Program-made: the position numbers and the translations under genes
NCBI GenBank assembly: GCA_035652815.1
Contig: DASRDB010000020.1
Location: forward strand, 1 to 58,705
Direction of reading: 5' to 3'
From: DASRDB01 sp035652815
Lineage (GTDB): Bacteria > Chloroflexota > Ktedonobacteria > Ktedonobacterales > Ktedonobacteraceae
Length of the DNA: 58,705 bases
The notes under the pieces: model-generated
The model's input: only the letters and a program-made list of their open reading frames with translations
Told to the model about the DNA's origin: nothing
Database searches by the model: none
Shown: positions 1 to 7,203 of the stretch, in pieces
How positions within the stretch are numbered: the stretch's first letter is position 1
How the letters are laid out: every line of letters begins with the position of its first letter

Positions 1-1
1 G

Positions 2-868
2 CTGGAACATGGAGGAGAAGGGCTGGGCGGAGCATGCAGCTTTACCTCTGCCACGCTGGTGGCAACTGCCCGTGGAGAGCAAGCCATTGGTTCGCTACAT
101 GTCGGTGAAAAAGTCTGGGCCTACAATCCCAAGACGCACCGGATGGAACTTGAACCCATCCTGCACGTCTGGATCAACCACGACAATGACCTGGTTGATC
201 TGACCTTGACCACCACGAAGACCGACGCGCACAGCAAGCATACCAGCAAGACCAGTGAGCTGATCCACACCAACAAAAAGCATCCCTTCCTGACGAAGGA
301 AAAAGGCTTCCTGCCGGTTGGGCAGATCAAACTGGGCATGCATGTGCTGGAGGCAAATGGGCAGTATGGCGTGGTAACGGGCTGGAAGGTGGTTCCCGGC
401 ACGAAGGTGATGTATAATCTGGAAGTGGCCCACGACCACACCTTTGTGGTGGGGGTAGAGCAGTGGGTGGTGCATAATTGCAATTTTGCTCCTGGAGCAG
501 AGCAACACATTTTTGAAGGCGAGATAAACAAAAGAGGTCTCGCTACTGGCTACCACTGGGAAGGTACCCCTGGAACTCCAGGGGAAGTAATACCGGGAAC
601 GGAAACTCCTCCTGATGCTCGCGGGGTATATCAAGCACAGGTACGGGTAAGTGGGGTTACTAAACGTGGTTTTTCCAGCTTTTTCCCAAAATCTATGACG
701 AGACAGGAAGTCCTAGATAGCATTGAGGAGGCTTACAACAACAGGTTACATATAACCGGAAATACCTATTTGGGGGAAACCTCATCAGGTATGGTTGTAC
801 AAATGTTTTTGAATACTGCTGATCAGATTATATCAGCATTTCCACTCTATGAGCCTGGTTTTCCGTAA
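2..868 (+). CDS. Polymorphic toxin C-terminal region: Hint domain plus EndoU-type RNase (5' partial)
   Basis: The frame is open at the window's left edge, so only the C-terminal end of a larger secreted or contact-dependent toxin is present. A Hint (intein-like) domain starts at the Cys codon at 35-37 (motif CSFTSATLVATARGEQAIG) and ends with VVHN followed by Cys near 472-483, the usual autocleavage site of pretoxin-HINT modules. The final ~125 residues resemble the bacterial EndoU nuclease toxin domain: a first His in QHIFEGEIN (near 506), a second in ATGYHWEG, then GVYQAQVRV, SSFFPKSMT and EEAYNN blocks. EndoU toxins cleave RNA in target cells. The Hint part is inferred to release the nuclease. 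The next gene is a good candidate for immunity. ATG 59 lies inside the Hint domain and is not a real start. The delivery part of the protein is not visible here. Confidence 0.82.
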   Translation: MEHGGEGLGGACSFTSATLVATARGEQAIGSLHVGEKVWAYNPKTHRMELEPILHVWINHDNDLVDLTLTTTKTDAHSKHTSKTSELIHTNKKHPFLTKEKGFLPVGQIKLGMHVLEANGQYGVVTGWKVVPGTKVMYNLEVAHDHTFVVGVEQWVVHNCNFAPGAEQHIFEGEINKRGLATGYHWEGTPGTPGEVIPGTETPPDARGVYQAQVRVSGVTKRGFSSFFPKSMTRQEVLDSIEEAYNNRLHITGNTYLGETSSGMVVQMFLNTADQIISAFPLYEPGFP

Positions 869-875
869 GCCGTAG

Positions 876-927
876 TTTCATGACAAGGACATTCAAGAAG
901 ACTCTTCTTGGAGTCCTTGTCATGAAA
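876..927. terminator. Long hairpin between toxin and immunity gene
   Basis: A perfect 15-bp inverted repeat (876-890 with 913-927) encloses a second 7-bp stem (894-900 with 904-910). It begins 8 bases after the toxin stop. No T-run follows on the plus strand, so it may be an attenuator or mRNA-stabilising structure and not a classical terminator. It would uncouple toxin and immunity expression. Confidence 0.5.
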
Positions 928-959
928 GCAACAAACTCTTTCTGAAGGAGGAGTGTGAA

Positions 960-1415
960 ATGATAACTACGTTGACAAGAGAAACACTTTGTTCATTGCT
1001 TGCCCAAGTCAGAGCCACCCCCCTGCCCCCATTTTCTTGTAACATCTTCCAAAAACACGATCTCTCTTCGGAAGAAACTATTCGCTTTCAGCGTGGGGCA
1101 ACATCCTCTTTTCAAAACGCAGCACACTTTTGGATCAGTGTATTACTGGATGAAGCAAGTACGATGGCTCCTCCACAAGCAGAACGCTTTTTAGAGACGG
1201 TAGTAAGCGAACGCTATACCACCTGTCAGCCAATTTCCCTTGAGGAGTTTCTTCATATCGTGAAGCATTACGATTTTGTGGAAGACATCCATGATTTTGC
1301 TCCACATGGACCATTTCAGCAAGGTTGGCTCATCTATGATGTGGGAACCGAAATAGCTGTTTTGGCCGAGACGACAACCGAGTTTGTGGCCTTTTCCTGG
1401 GAACTCGTTGACTGA
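960..1415 (+). CDS. Putative immunity protein of the EndoU toxin
   Basis: A 151-residue protein with no family that I recognise. It starts at ATG 960 behind a strong ribosome binding site, AAGGAGGAG at 945-953, with 6 bases of spacing. It is small, soluble-looking and rather acidic towards the C-terminus (the stretch around HDFAPHGPFQQGW and the end ETTTEFVAFSWELVD), with no signal peptide or membrane segment. Its position directly downstream of a Hint-EndoU toxin end is the standard position of a cognate immunity gene in polymorphic toxin loci. The function is inferred from context only. Confidence 0.55.
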   Translation: MITTLTRETLCSLLAQVRATPLPPFSCNIFQKHDLSSEETIRFQRGATSSFQNAAHFWISVLLDEASTMAPPQAERFLETVVSERYTTCQPISLEEFLHIVKHYDFVEDIHDFAPHGPFQQGWLIYDVGTEIAVLAETTTEFVAFSWELVD

Positions 1416-1470
1416 AAGAGAGGAGTTCACCAGGAAAAGTTAACAGTGTGAAAAAAAGGCAGGTAGAAAC

Positions 1471-2358
1471 ATGCCATCATTTTCCAAATCCATTCTCCTG
1501 CTCCAAAGATGGAATCAATTAAGTATCGCTGAATGTGAAGAGATGGCGCGTGAATTGGAGCGTCATCTACCAGAGCGATTTCGTTTTCATAAAGTCAGTC
1601 CCAGCATGTTAGGCGATCAAAAACATCTAGTAGCTTTTTTTGAATGGGACGGGCCACCGGAGGGGTATGACCACTCATTCTTTGCCCTTATTCCTGGTGG
1701 GGAAGCGCAACTAGGCTATGATCGAGAGCATCCTTTTGAACCTGATGAACAGCAGCGGGCGAGTTGGGAGCAAGAATCTCTGCCCATGATTCATAAAACC
1801 CTGGATGAGTACCTGGATATGGTGCTAACACCATTACGACAGGTGTTTATTGAGCCGTTTCTATTGGAGGTCGTGGCCCACCCGCTTGCTCCTGCACCTG
1901 TGTTTAATGAGCGGTTAGGACCAAAGCGAGGGTGGGAACGCTCAATGGTTCCGATATCCCGTGAGGCGGTAGCTCAGCGTATTGCGCGCTGGGATGAGTT
2001 TCGTTTCCCAACTTCAGATGAATGGGAGTATGCTTGTGCGGCGGGGGCGCGAACACTTTTTCGTTGGGGGAACGATATTCCTGCACTGCCTATTCCTCGT
2101 ATGGGCAGGCCAGCAGGTCGTCTATGGAATAAACATCTGCAACAAAATGCCTTTGGCCTGTTCATTGCGTGCAATCCCTATCATTGGGAATTTTGCCAGG
2201 AGCCACGTATTATGCGTGGGGGAGATGGTGGAACTGCGGAACACGCGGGCGCGGGAACTTTTGCAGCATGGACAACGCTTGCCTCTGCTTTTTACCAACA
2301 GTTTGATGGGCCTGTTTATGGGGCGTATCTCAGACGGGCTTATGGGCTTGCCCTATGA
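1471..2358 (+). CDS. Formylglycine-generating enzyme (SUMF1/FGE)-like protein
   Basis: A 295-residue protein. The first ~130 residues are an undefined N-terminal domain. The C-terminal half carries the FGE-sulfatase/EgtB/PvdO fold signature: RFPTSDEWEYACAAGARTLFRWG near residue 172, a conserved NAFGL segment, MRGGDGG, and the closing AFY...YLRRAYGL. Residues equivalent to the copper-binding Cys pair of true formylglycine-generating enzymes are not obvious, and the conserved SRCA-type block near the C-terminus is missing, so sulfatase activation is doubtful. It lies 55 bases after the immunity gene and may belong to the same accessory block. It could instead be a C-type-lectin-like scaffold of this fold. 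Confidence 0.7.
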   Translation: MPSFSKSILLLQRWNQLSIAECEEMARELERHLPERFRFHKVSPSMLGDQKHLVAFFEWDGPPEGYDHSFFALIPGGEAQLGYDREHPFEPDEQQRASWEQESLPMIHKTLDEYLDMVLTPLRQVFIEPFLLEVVAHPLAPAPVFNERLGPKRGWERSMVPISREAVAQRIARWDEFRFPTSDEWEYACAAGARTLFRWGNDIPALPIPRMGRPAGRLWNKHLQQNAFGLFIACNPYHWEFCQEPRIMRGGDGGTAEHAGAGTFAAWTTLASAFYQQFDGPVYGAYLRRAYGLAL

Positions 2359-2406
2359 TGCTTATGGGAACCACCCTCACGCTTGACTCATGTGAGACAA
2401 TAACCA

Positions 2407-2499
2407 TTGTAGAGGCCCGATATATCGCATCCTTCTCCTTTGTCCAGAGACTGGCATCCCAGGAAAAGTTTCGGAATGCGCTGCGCCGGGCCTCTACAA
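2407..2499. repeat. Palindromic repeat element, TTGTAGAGG type
   Basis: The 13-base arms TTGTAGAGGCCCG (2407-2419) and their exact reverse complement (2487-2499) flank a 67-base interior. It lies in the gap between the FGE-like gene and tgt. The TTGTAGAG motif is shared with the hairpin at 6309-6393 and the half element near 37103, pointing to a dispersed repeat family. Confidence 0.6.
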
Positions 2500-2537
2500 C
2501 CCAGATTCTATTGAAGCCAGTTATTGATTGAAGTTGC

Positions 2538-3716
2538 ATGTCGTCATTCACGTTTACAATTGATGCTGAGTGTTCGCAGACGTGGGCGCGTGCCGGGACG
2601 ATTACGACCCCGCATGGCGCGATCTCCACGCCCATTTTTATGCCCGTTGGGACGCAGGCGACCGTAAAAAGTGTCTCTCCAGAGGAATTGCGCTCGGCGG
2701 GCGCGCAGATTATCCTTGCCAATACCTACCATCTCATGCTGCGCCCCGGCTCCAGACTGATTGCCGATTTCGGCGGGCTGCACTCCTTTATGCATTGGGA
2801 TGGCCCAATCCTCACCGATAGCGGCGGGTTCCAGGTGTTTAGCCTGGGGCATTTGCGCAAGCTGAGCGAAGAGGGCGCGGCCTTCAAATCGCATCTCGAT
2901 GGTTCTCCCCATGTGCTGACGCCCGAGAGCGTGATGCAGATCGAGGCTGAACTGGGAGCAGACATTATTCTCCCGCTTGATATTTGCGCCGCTTATCCCT
3001 GTACGCCCCGTGAGGCGAAAGAGGCGATGGAGCGCACGCACCGCTGGGCGGAACGGGCTTTGGTGGCGAAGGAACGCTATCGACCGGAGCAGACCCTGTT
3101 TGGCATTGTGCAGGGCGCGTTCGAGCCGGAATTACGCCAGCAGAGCGCGCGTTTTATTGGCAATATGCCCTTTCCTGGCCTCTCGATTGGTGGCCTTTCA
3201 GTGGGTGAACCAAAGGCTATGATGTGGGAGTTGCTGAGCTATACCACGCCGGAACTGCCGCGAGACAAGCCGCGCCACCTGCTCGGCGTTGGCTCGCCGG
3301 AAGACCTGGTGATTGGCGTCGGCCTCGGTATGGATATGTTTGATTGCGTGCTGCCCACGCGAGTAGCGCGACACGGTGGCCTGTTCACCCGATCTGGGCG
3401 CGTCAATATCAAATCATCTCGTTTTCGCGAGCAGCGCGGCCCGGTTGAAGAGAACTGCGATTGCTATACCTGTCGTAATTATAGTGCGGGCTATTTGCAT
3501 CACCTGCTGCGCGCCGAGGAGCAATTGTACTACCGGCTGGGCAGCATTCACAATATTCGCTTTATGCTGCGATTGGCGGGTGACTTGCGCAAGTCCATTT
3601 TCGATGGCACCTATCCAGCCTTCCGCGACGAGTTTCTGGCGCGTTACATTCCGGCCTCGGAACAGGTGCGAGACGCGCAGCGCGAAAAGTGGAAAGCGGC
3701 GCGGCTCAAGGCGTAA
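2538..3716 (+). CDS. tgt: tRNA-guanine transglycosylase
   Basis: A 392-residue bacterial-type TGT, close to the usual ~375-390. The enzyme exchanges guanine-34 of GUN-anticodon tRNAs for the queuosine precursor preQ1. Visible hallmarks are TPIFMPVGTQATVK near the N-terminus, the DSGGFQVFSLG loop with the substrate-binding Asp, the GGLSVGEP loop, LGVGSPEDL, the DCVLPTR segment with the nucleophilic Asp, and a zinc site CDCYTCRNYSAGYLHHLL (C-x-C-x2-C plus His). The start ATG 2538 gives an N-terminus typical of the family, although the ribosome binding site is weak. No other queuosine gene is adjacent. Confidence 0.97.
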   Translation: MSSFTFTIDAECSQTWARAGTITTPHGAISTPIFMPVGTQATVKSVSPEELRSAGAQIILANTYHLMLRPGSRLIADFGGLHSFMHWDGPILTDSGGFQVFSLGHLRKLSEEGAAFKSHLDGSPHVLTPESVMQIEAELGADIILPLDICAAYPCTPREAKEAMERTHRWAERALVAKERYRPEQTLFGIVQGAFEPELRQQSARFIGNMPFPGLSIGGLSVGEPKAMMWELLSYTTPELPRDKPRHLLGVGSPEDLVIGVGLGMDMFDCVLPTRVARHGGLFTRSGRVNIKSSRFREQRGPVEENCDCYTCRNYSAGYLHHLLRAEEQLYYRLGSIHNIRFMLRLAGDLRKSIFDGTYPAFRDEFLARYIPASEQVRDAQREKWKAARLKA

Positions 3717-3748
3717 GTTTTATGGTTACAGGCAAAGGATCAAAGGCG

Positions 3749-4570
3749 ATGACCTATCGTTTTCTCAATACGCAGGTGCAGGACGCGGCCACGAATATGG
3801 CGATTGATGAGGCGGTATTGTTGCATCATTTGCGCGGTGAGGCTCCGCCGACATTGCGTGTCTTTCGCTGGTCGCAGCCCTCGATTTCGCTGGGGCGTTT
3901 TCAGAGCATTGAACGCGAAATTCTCAGCGATTACTGCGAACAGCAGGGTGTGGCGCTGGTGCGGCGTCCGACGGGTGGACGCGCCGTGTATCACCGCGAT
4001 GAGTTCACCTACAGCCTCGTGATTGGCAAGCGCTATGGCGTTCCCTCCGGTATCGTGGCCTCTTACGCTTATCTGGCGCAGGGATTGATGGCCGCGCTGG
4101 CTTTGCTTGGCGTGCATGCTGAATTGAGCGACGAACGAGTGAGTAAAAACCCCTCGGCTGCCTGTTTCGCCTCCTCGACGCAGGCGGATTTGACCAGCGG
4201 CGGCTACAAGTTGATCGGCAGCGCGCAGGTCTGGAAGGATGATGCGCTGCTCCAACAGGGATCACTGCCGCTCGATGACCGCTCCGCAGAATTTTTTGCG
4301 ATGTTGCGTTTTCCCAGCGAAGAGGCCCGTCAGGAAGCCCTCGCCCAATATCGCCAGAAGACCACGCCCCTGCATTCTTTCGTGCCGGATGTCACCTGGA
4401 ATGATGTAGCGCAGGCTTTTCGTGAGGGTTTCAGCAGCGCATTGCAGGTCGAATTTGTTCCAGGAGAATTGACGGCCTCTGAATGGGAACTGACCCGGCG
4501 TCTGGTTGAGGAGAAATACCGGAAACTGGATTGGCGCAAGGAACGGATCAGTTTTATCGGTGCCTCGTAG
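3749..4570 (+). CDS. Lipoate-protein ligase / octanoyltransferase (LplA/LipM family)
   Basis: A 273-residue protein of the biotin/lipoate A/B ligase fold. It attaches octanoate or lipoate to a lysine of lipoyl domains (GcvH, E2 subunits). Motifs are the RRPTGGRAVYH ligand loop, the catalytic-lysine block GGYKLIGSAQ, and LLQQGSLPL. A Cys in the AACFASSTQAD segment sits where LipM octanoyltransferases carry their nucleophile, so a LipM-type octanoyltransferase is at least as likely as an ATP-dependent LplA ligase. ATG 3749 was chosen because it has AAAGG just upstream and matches the family N-terminus MTYRFLNT. GTG 3689 and ATG 3722 are possible upstream alternatives. It follows tgt closely and may be co-transcribed with it. 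Confidence 0.85.
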   Translation: MTYRFLNTQVQDAATNMAIDEAVLLHHLRGEAPPTLRVFRWSQPSISLGRFQSIEREILSDYCEQQGVALVRRPTGGRAVYHRDEFTYSLVIGKRYGVPSGIVASYAYLAQGLMAALALLGVHAELSDERVSKNPSAACFASSTQADLTSGGYKLIGSAQVWKDDALLQQGSLPLDDRSAEFFAMLRFPSEEARQEALAQYRQKTTPLHSFVPDVTWNDVAQAFREGFSSALQVEFVPGELTASEWELTRRLVEEKYRKLDWRKERISFIGAS

Positions 4571-4594
4571 CATGCCATGACAAAGACCCTTTCG

Positions 4595-4685
4595 CCTGTC
4601 ATCCTGAGCGCAGCGAAGGATCTCCGGCCTCGATGCACGGTCTCGCTGGGCAACCGAGATCCTGAGCGCAGCGAAGGATGACAGG
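4595..4685. repeat. CCTGAGCGC palindromic element, copy 1 (core inverted in right arm)
   Basis: The left arm, 4595-4624, reads CCTGTCATCC then TGAGCGCAGCGAAGGATCTC. The expected right arm is its reverse complement, but at 4656-4685 the inner 17 bases (CCTTCGCTGCGCTCAGG in other copies) are present in inverted orientation while the outer GAGAT and ATGACAGG ends are normal. Flanks carry the family's CATGCC/GCATGC ends. Intergenic, between the lipoyl transferase and glcG-like genes. Confidence 0.75.
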
Positions 4686-4795
4686 TGTGTAATAGCATGC
4701 CTCTTGTGAGTGGGTACACAATGGGTTATACTTGCAGCAATATATAAAAGAATTCGTGGGCGGTTTCATTGTGATCCGTCAAAAAGGAGTTGTCC

Positions 4796-5482
4796 GTGAG
4801 CATAACCATAGAGGTGGCGCGCCGCATTCTTGAAGCGTGCAAGCAGCGCGCCAATGAATTACGGAGTCCAGTAAGTATCGCGATAGTAGATTCGGGAGGG
4901 CATCTGGTCCTCTTTGAGCGCATGATGGCCCCCTATGGCTGGGCCACTGGCAACATCAGCCTGGCAAAGGCCGCGACAGCCGTGATGTTCAACCAGTCAA
5001 CCGATTCGGTGGCCCGTTGGGGATCAGAGATTCCAGGCTTTGCCTCCAGTATGGCGTCGATGACCAATGGCCGCTTTATCATGGCCGCCGGTGGCTGGCC
5101 CATCCGTGTTAATGGCGCGACGGTCGGGGGAATTGGTGTAAGCGGTGGTAATGCGCCTGGACGCGATGATGATATTGCGCGTGCTGGACTGGCAGCAGTA
5201 GAAGGTTCGGGTGTACCCATGCAGCCTCCGCCGCAAACCTCTTATTCGCCTGTGCAACCCGCGATGCAGCCTTCCGGCGCGAATTATATGTCACAGCCGC
5301 CTGCCCGGCCTATTCAGCAGTCGGCTCAGTCATATCCGCCGGTTTATTCACAGCCGTTGTCGCCGCAGCCGCCTCCCCAGTCCTCACCGGGTTTATCATC
5401 GGGTACCGACCAGGAACAGGGGCGCAGTGATGAGCAGATTCCATACGATGATTACAATGACCCACGTGGAGGACAACAATGA
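4796..5482 (+). CDS. GlcG/HbpS-family (DUF336) protein with Pro-rich tail
   Basis: A 228-residue protein. Residues 1 to ~140 are a GlcG/HbpS domain: VARRILEACKQRANEL, VSIAIVDSGGHLVLFERM, a long helix with KAATAVMF, then GGWPIRVNGATVGGIGVSG and the final helix. Members bind heme or cob(III)alamin-like cofactors, or act in sensing; the ligand here is unknown. From about residue 143 the chain is Pro/Gln/Ser-rich and low in complexity, which is unusual for the family and suggests a flexible linker or interaction tail. GTG 4796 is preferred because AAAGGAG at 4783-4789 gives 6-base spacing; TTG 4790 would have none. Its stop overlaps the next start (ATGA), so the two genes are translationally coupled. 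Confidence 0.8.
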   Translation: MSITIEVARRILEACKQRANELRSPVSIAIVDSGGHLVLFERMMAPYGWATGNISLAKAATAVMFNQSTDSVARWGSEIPGFASSMASMTNGRFIMAAGGWPIRVNGATVGGIGVSGGNAPGRDDDIARAGLAAVEGSGVPMQPPPQTSYSPVQPAMQPSGANYMSQPPARPIQQSAQSYPPVYSQPLSPQPPPQSSPGLSSGTDQEQGRSDEQIPYDDYNDPRGGQQ

Positions 5483-6273
5483 CCCAGGGCACAAACGCGG
5501 GTGGAAGACCTGCCTATAAGCGTAACAAAGCGCGCCACCGACCCGTACTCGTAACCAGTAAAGATGAAATGGCTCCCGTTTCTGACGAGCCTGTGAAAGA
5601 CGACCTGGCAACAACAACTGAACCAGTTTCAGAGCAGCCCCCGGTGCAGGCTCGTGCCCGGCGTGGTTTGCCAAAGTTCTTTTCTACCGTTGGGAAGAAG
5701 GAAGAGACCAGCACCGACAGTACCGTTGATCCTGCCGCCGCTCGTATAGCTCGCGCCACACGGAATAAAGCGCCGCAGGCGAAAGAGGTCAAAGAGAGCA
5801 AAGAGGCAAAGAAAGCCGAGGCCAGACCCGCGCCGAAAGGCACGCCTGTTCGCCCTCCGGCACGCTCCGGCTTCAAGACGCGCTACATCTTTGGCATGGT
5901 TCTTTATCTGATTATTGCTGACTTTGTTGGCCTGTTTGAGCGGAGCTGGCTGCTGAGCGCTAAAGCCGATCGCCTGCTATTCGCCATTGGCCCCGTCCAG
6001 GTCTATACCTCGACGCTGCTTTTCCTGGCGACTCTGGTGGTCATTCTCATCGTCCTGGCGCGCTTCGATCTCATTCCGCGCAGCCTGGGAGCGATGTCCG
6101 GTTCCAGTTCAGCCCGGTCAAACAACAAAACCTCGACCTCGCAGAGCAATGCGGGCGCTGCAAAAGCATCACCTCCCGTTATGAAACAGGGCGTGAAGGG
6201 CGCGGACGATGATCTGTACCAGGAATATCGCGAAACCCGGCGCTATCTCCAACGCCGCGAACGCAAAAAGTAA
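5479..6273 (+). CDS. Unknown membrane protein with two C-terminal TM segments
   Basis: A 264-residue protein not assigned to a family. The first ~130 residues are charged and low in complexity (Lys/Glu/Ala/Pro-rich, for example KEVKESKEAKKAEA), as in disordered cytoplasmic tails. Two hydrophobic segments follow: YIFGMVLYLIIADFVGLF (about residues 135-152) and TSTLLFLATLVVILIVLA (about 177-194), joined by a short loop. The C-terminus is Ser/Asn-rich and ends in a basic helix, YRETRRYLQRRERKK. It overlaps the GlcG-like gene by 4 bases, suggesting that the two products work together, perhaps as a membrane partner of the cofactor-binding protein. That link is inference. Confidence 0.7.
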   Translation: MTQGTNAGGRPAYKRNKARHRPVLVTSKDEMAPVSDEPVKDDLATTTEPVSEQPPVQARARRGLPKFFSTVGKKEETSTDSTVDPAAARIARATRNKAPQAKEVKESKEAKKAEARPAPKGTPVRPPARSGFKTRYIFGMVLYLIIADFVGLFERSWLLSAKADRLLFAIGPVQVYTSTLLFLATLVVILIVLARFDLIPRSLGAMSGSSSARSNNKTSTSQSNAGAAKASPPVMKQGVKGADDDLYQEYRETRRYLQRRERKK

Positions 6274-6308
6274 GCCCAAATTTTTTGTTGTCGGCAACAG
6301 GAAAACAT

Positions 6309-6393
6309 GGGGCAGCCGGAAGACACCCGCAAGGACTCTACAAGCCAATTCAAATTGTAGAGGCACCCCTTGCGGGTGTCTTCCGGCTGCCCC
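6309..6393. repeat. 85-base perfect hairpin element (GGGGCAGCC arms)
   Basis: The arms 6309-6334 and 6368-6393 are perfectly complementary over 26 bases. A second inner stem (CTCTACAA 6336-6343 with TTGTAGAG 6355-6362) makes it a doubly nested palindrome. It lies 35 bases after the stop at 6273 and could act as a terminator for that gene, but the TTGTAGAG core relates it to repeats at 2407 and 37103. The rest of 6274-6591 holds the upstream region of the ANTAR gene; a TATACT box near 6465 is a possible -10. Confidence 0.75.
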
Positions 6394-6591
6394 ACGCTGC
6401 TAATGTTGGAAAGAATATAACAATCTGGCTTCTCTCCTATGTTCAATAACTCCCAGTTTATGGTATACTTTTCTTGTTAAGTATGCAGGTATTATCTTTT
6501 CCTGTTCAGCAGGCATTCGCTTGCAAAGCGTCTTCACGCGATGTTGAGAGAAGCTAATTGGCACTTATTGAGAGTTAAAGGATAACGCGCT

Positions 6592-7164
6592 ATGCCAACA
6601 CGAATTATTATTGCAGATGATGAAGCCATTCAACGAATGGATTTGAAAGATGTGCTGACCAAGCAGGGGTACCTGGTGGTGGGTGAGGCGGGCGATGGCG
6701 TCAGCGCGGTCAATCTGGCCCGCGAGCTGCGCCCCGACCTGGTGATTATGGATATTCGCATGCCGGATATGGACGGTATAGCCGCCGCCGAAACCCTGAC
6801 GCAGGAGAAAATTGCTCCCGTTTTGTTGCTCACCGCATTTGGCGATCAGCCGTTAGTGGAGCGTGCCAAAGAGGCCGGGGTGGTCAACTATATTGTCAAG
6901 CCGCTACGGGAGAGCGAGGTGACGCCTGCTATCGAAGTGGCTCTGGCCCGCTATAGCGAGTTTCGCGCTATGGAGGAGAAAGCGCGCACGCTGACCGAGC
7001 AGCTTGAAACGCGCAAGGTGGTGGAACGCGCCAAAGGTCTGCTGATGGAGAAACAGGGGCTGACCGAGCAGGAGGCCTTCCGCAAGATACAGAAGGCCAG
7101 CATGAATAACCGCAAGTCGATGCGCGAGGTAGCAGAGGCAATCCTGTTGGCAAATGAAATGTAG
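6592..7164 (+). CDS. ANTAR-domain response regulator (antiterminator)
   Basis: A 190-residue two-domain regulator. Residues 1 to ~120 are a receiver domain with the acidic pocket ADDEA, phospho-acceptor Asp in DLVIMDIRMPDMDG, the conserved Thr in LLLTAFG, and Lys in NYIVKPL. The C-terminal ~55 residues are an ANTAR RNA-binding domain (VVERAKGLLMEKQGLTEQEA, then FRKIQKASMNNRKSMREVAE). ANTAR proteins bind paired hairpins in nascent mRNA and prevent termination. The organisation matches PdtaR/AmiR types. The cognate kinase is not nearby. AAAGGA lies 9 bases before ATG 6592. The downstream PSP1 gene is probably in the same transcript. Confidence 0.93.
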   Translation: MPTRIIIADDEAIQRMDLKDVLTKQGYLVVGEAGDGVSAVNLARELRPDLVIMDIRMPDMDGIAAAETLTQEKIAPVLLLTAFGDQPLVERAKEAGVVNYIVKPLRESEVTPAIEVALARYSEFRAMEEKARTLTEQLETRKVVERAKGLLMEKQGLTEQEAFRKIQKASMNNRKSMREVAEAILLANEM

Positions 7165-7203
7165 GAGAGCATTTCTCCTTTCACTAGCAAGGATTTGAGC
7201 AGC

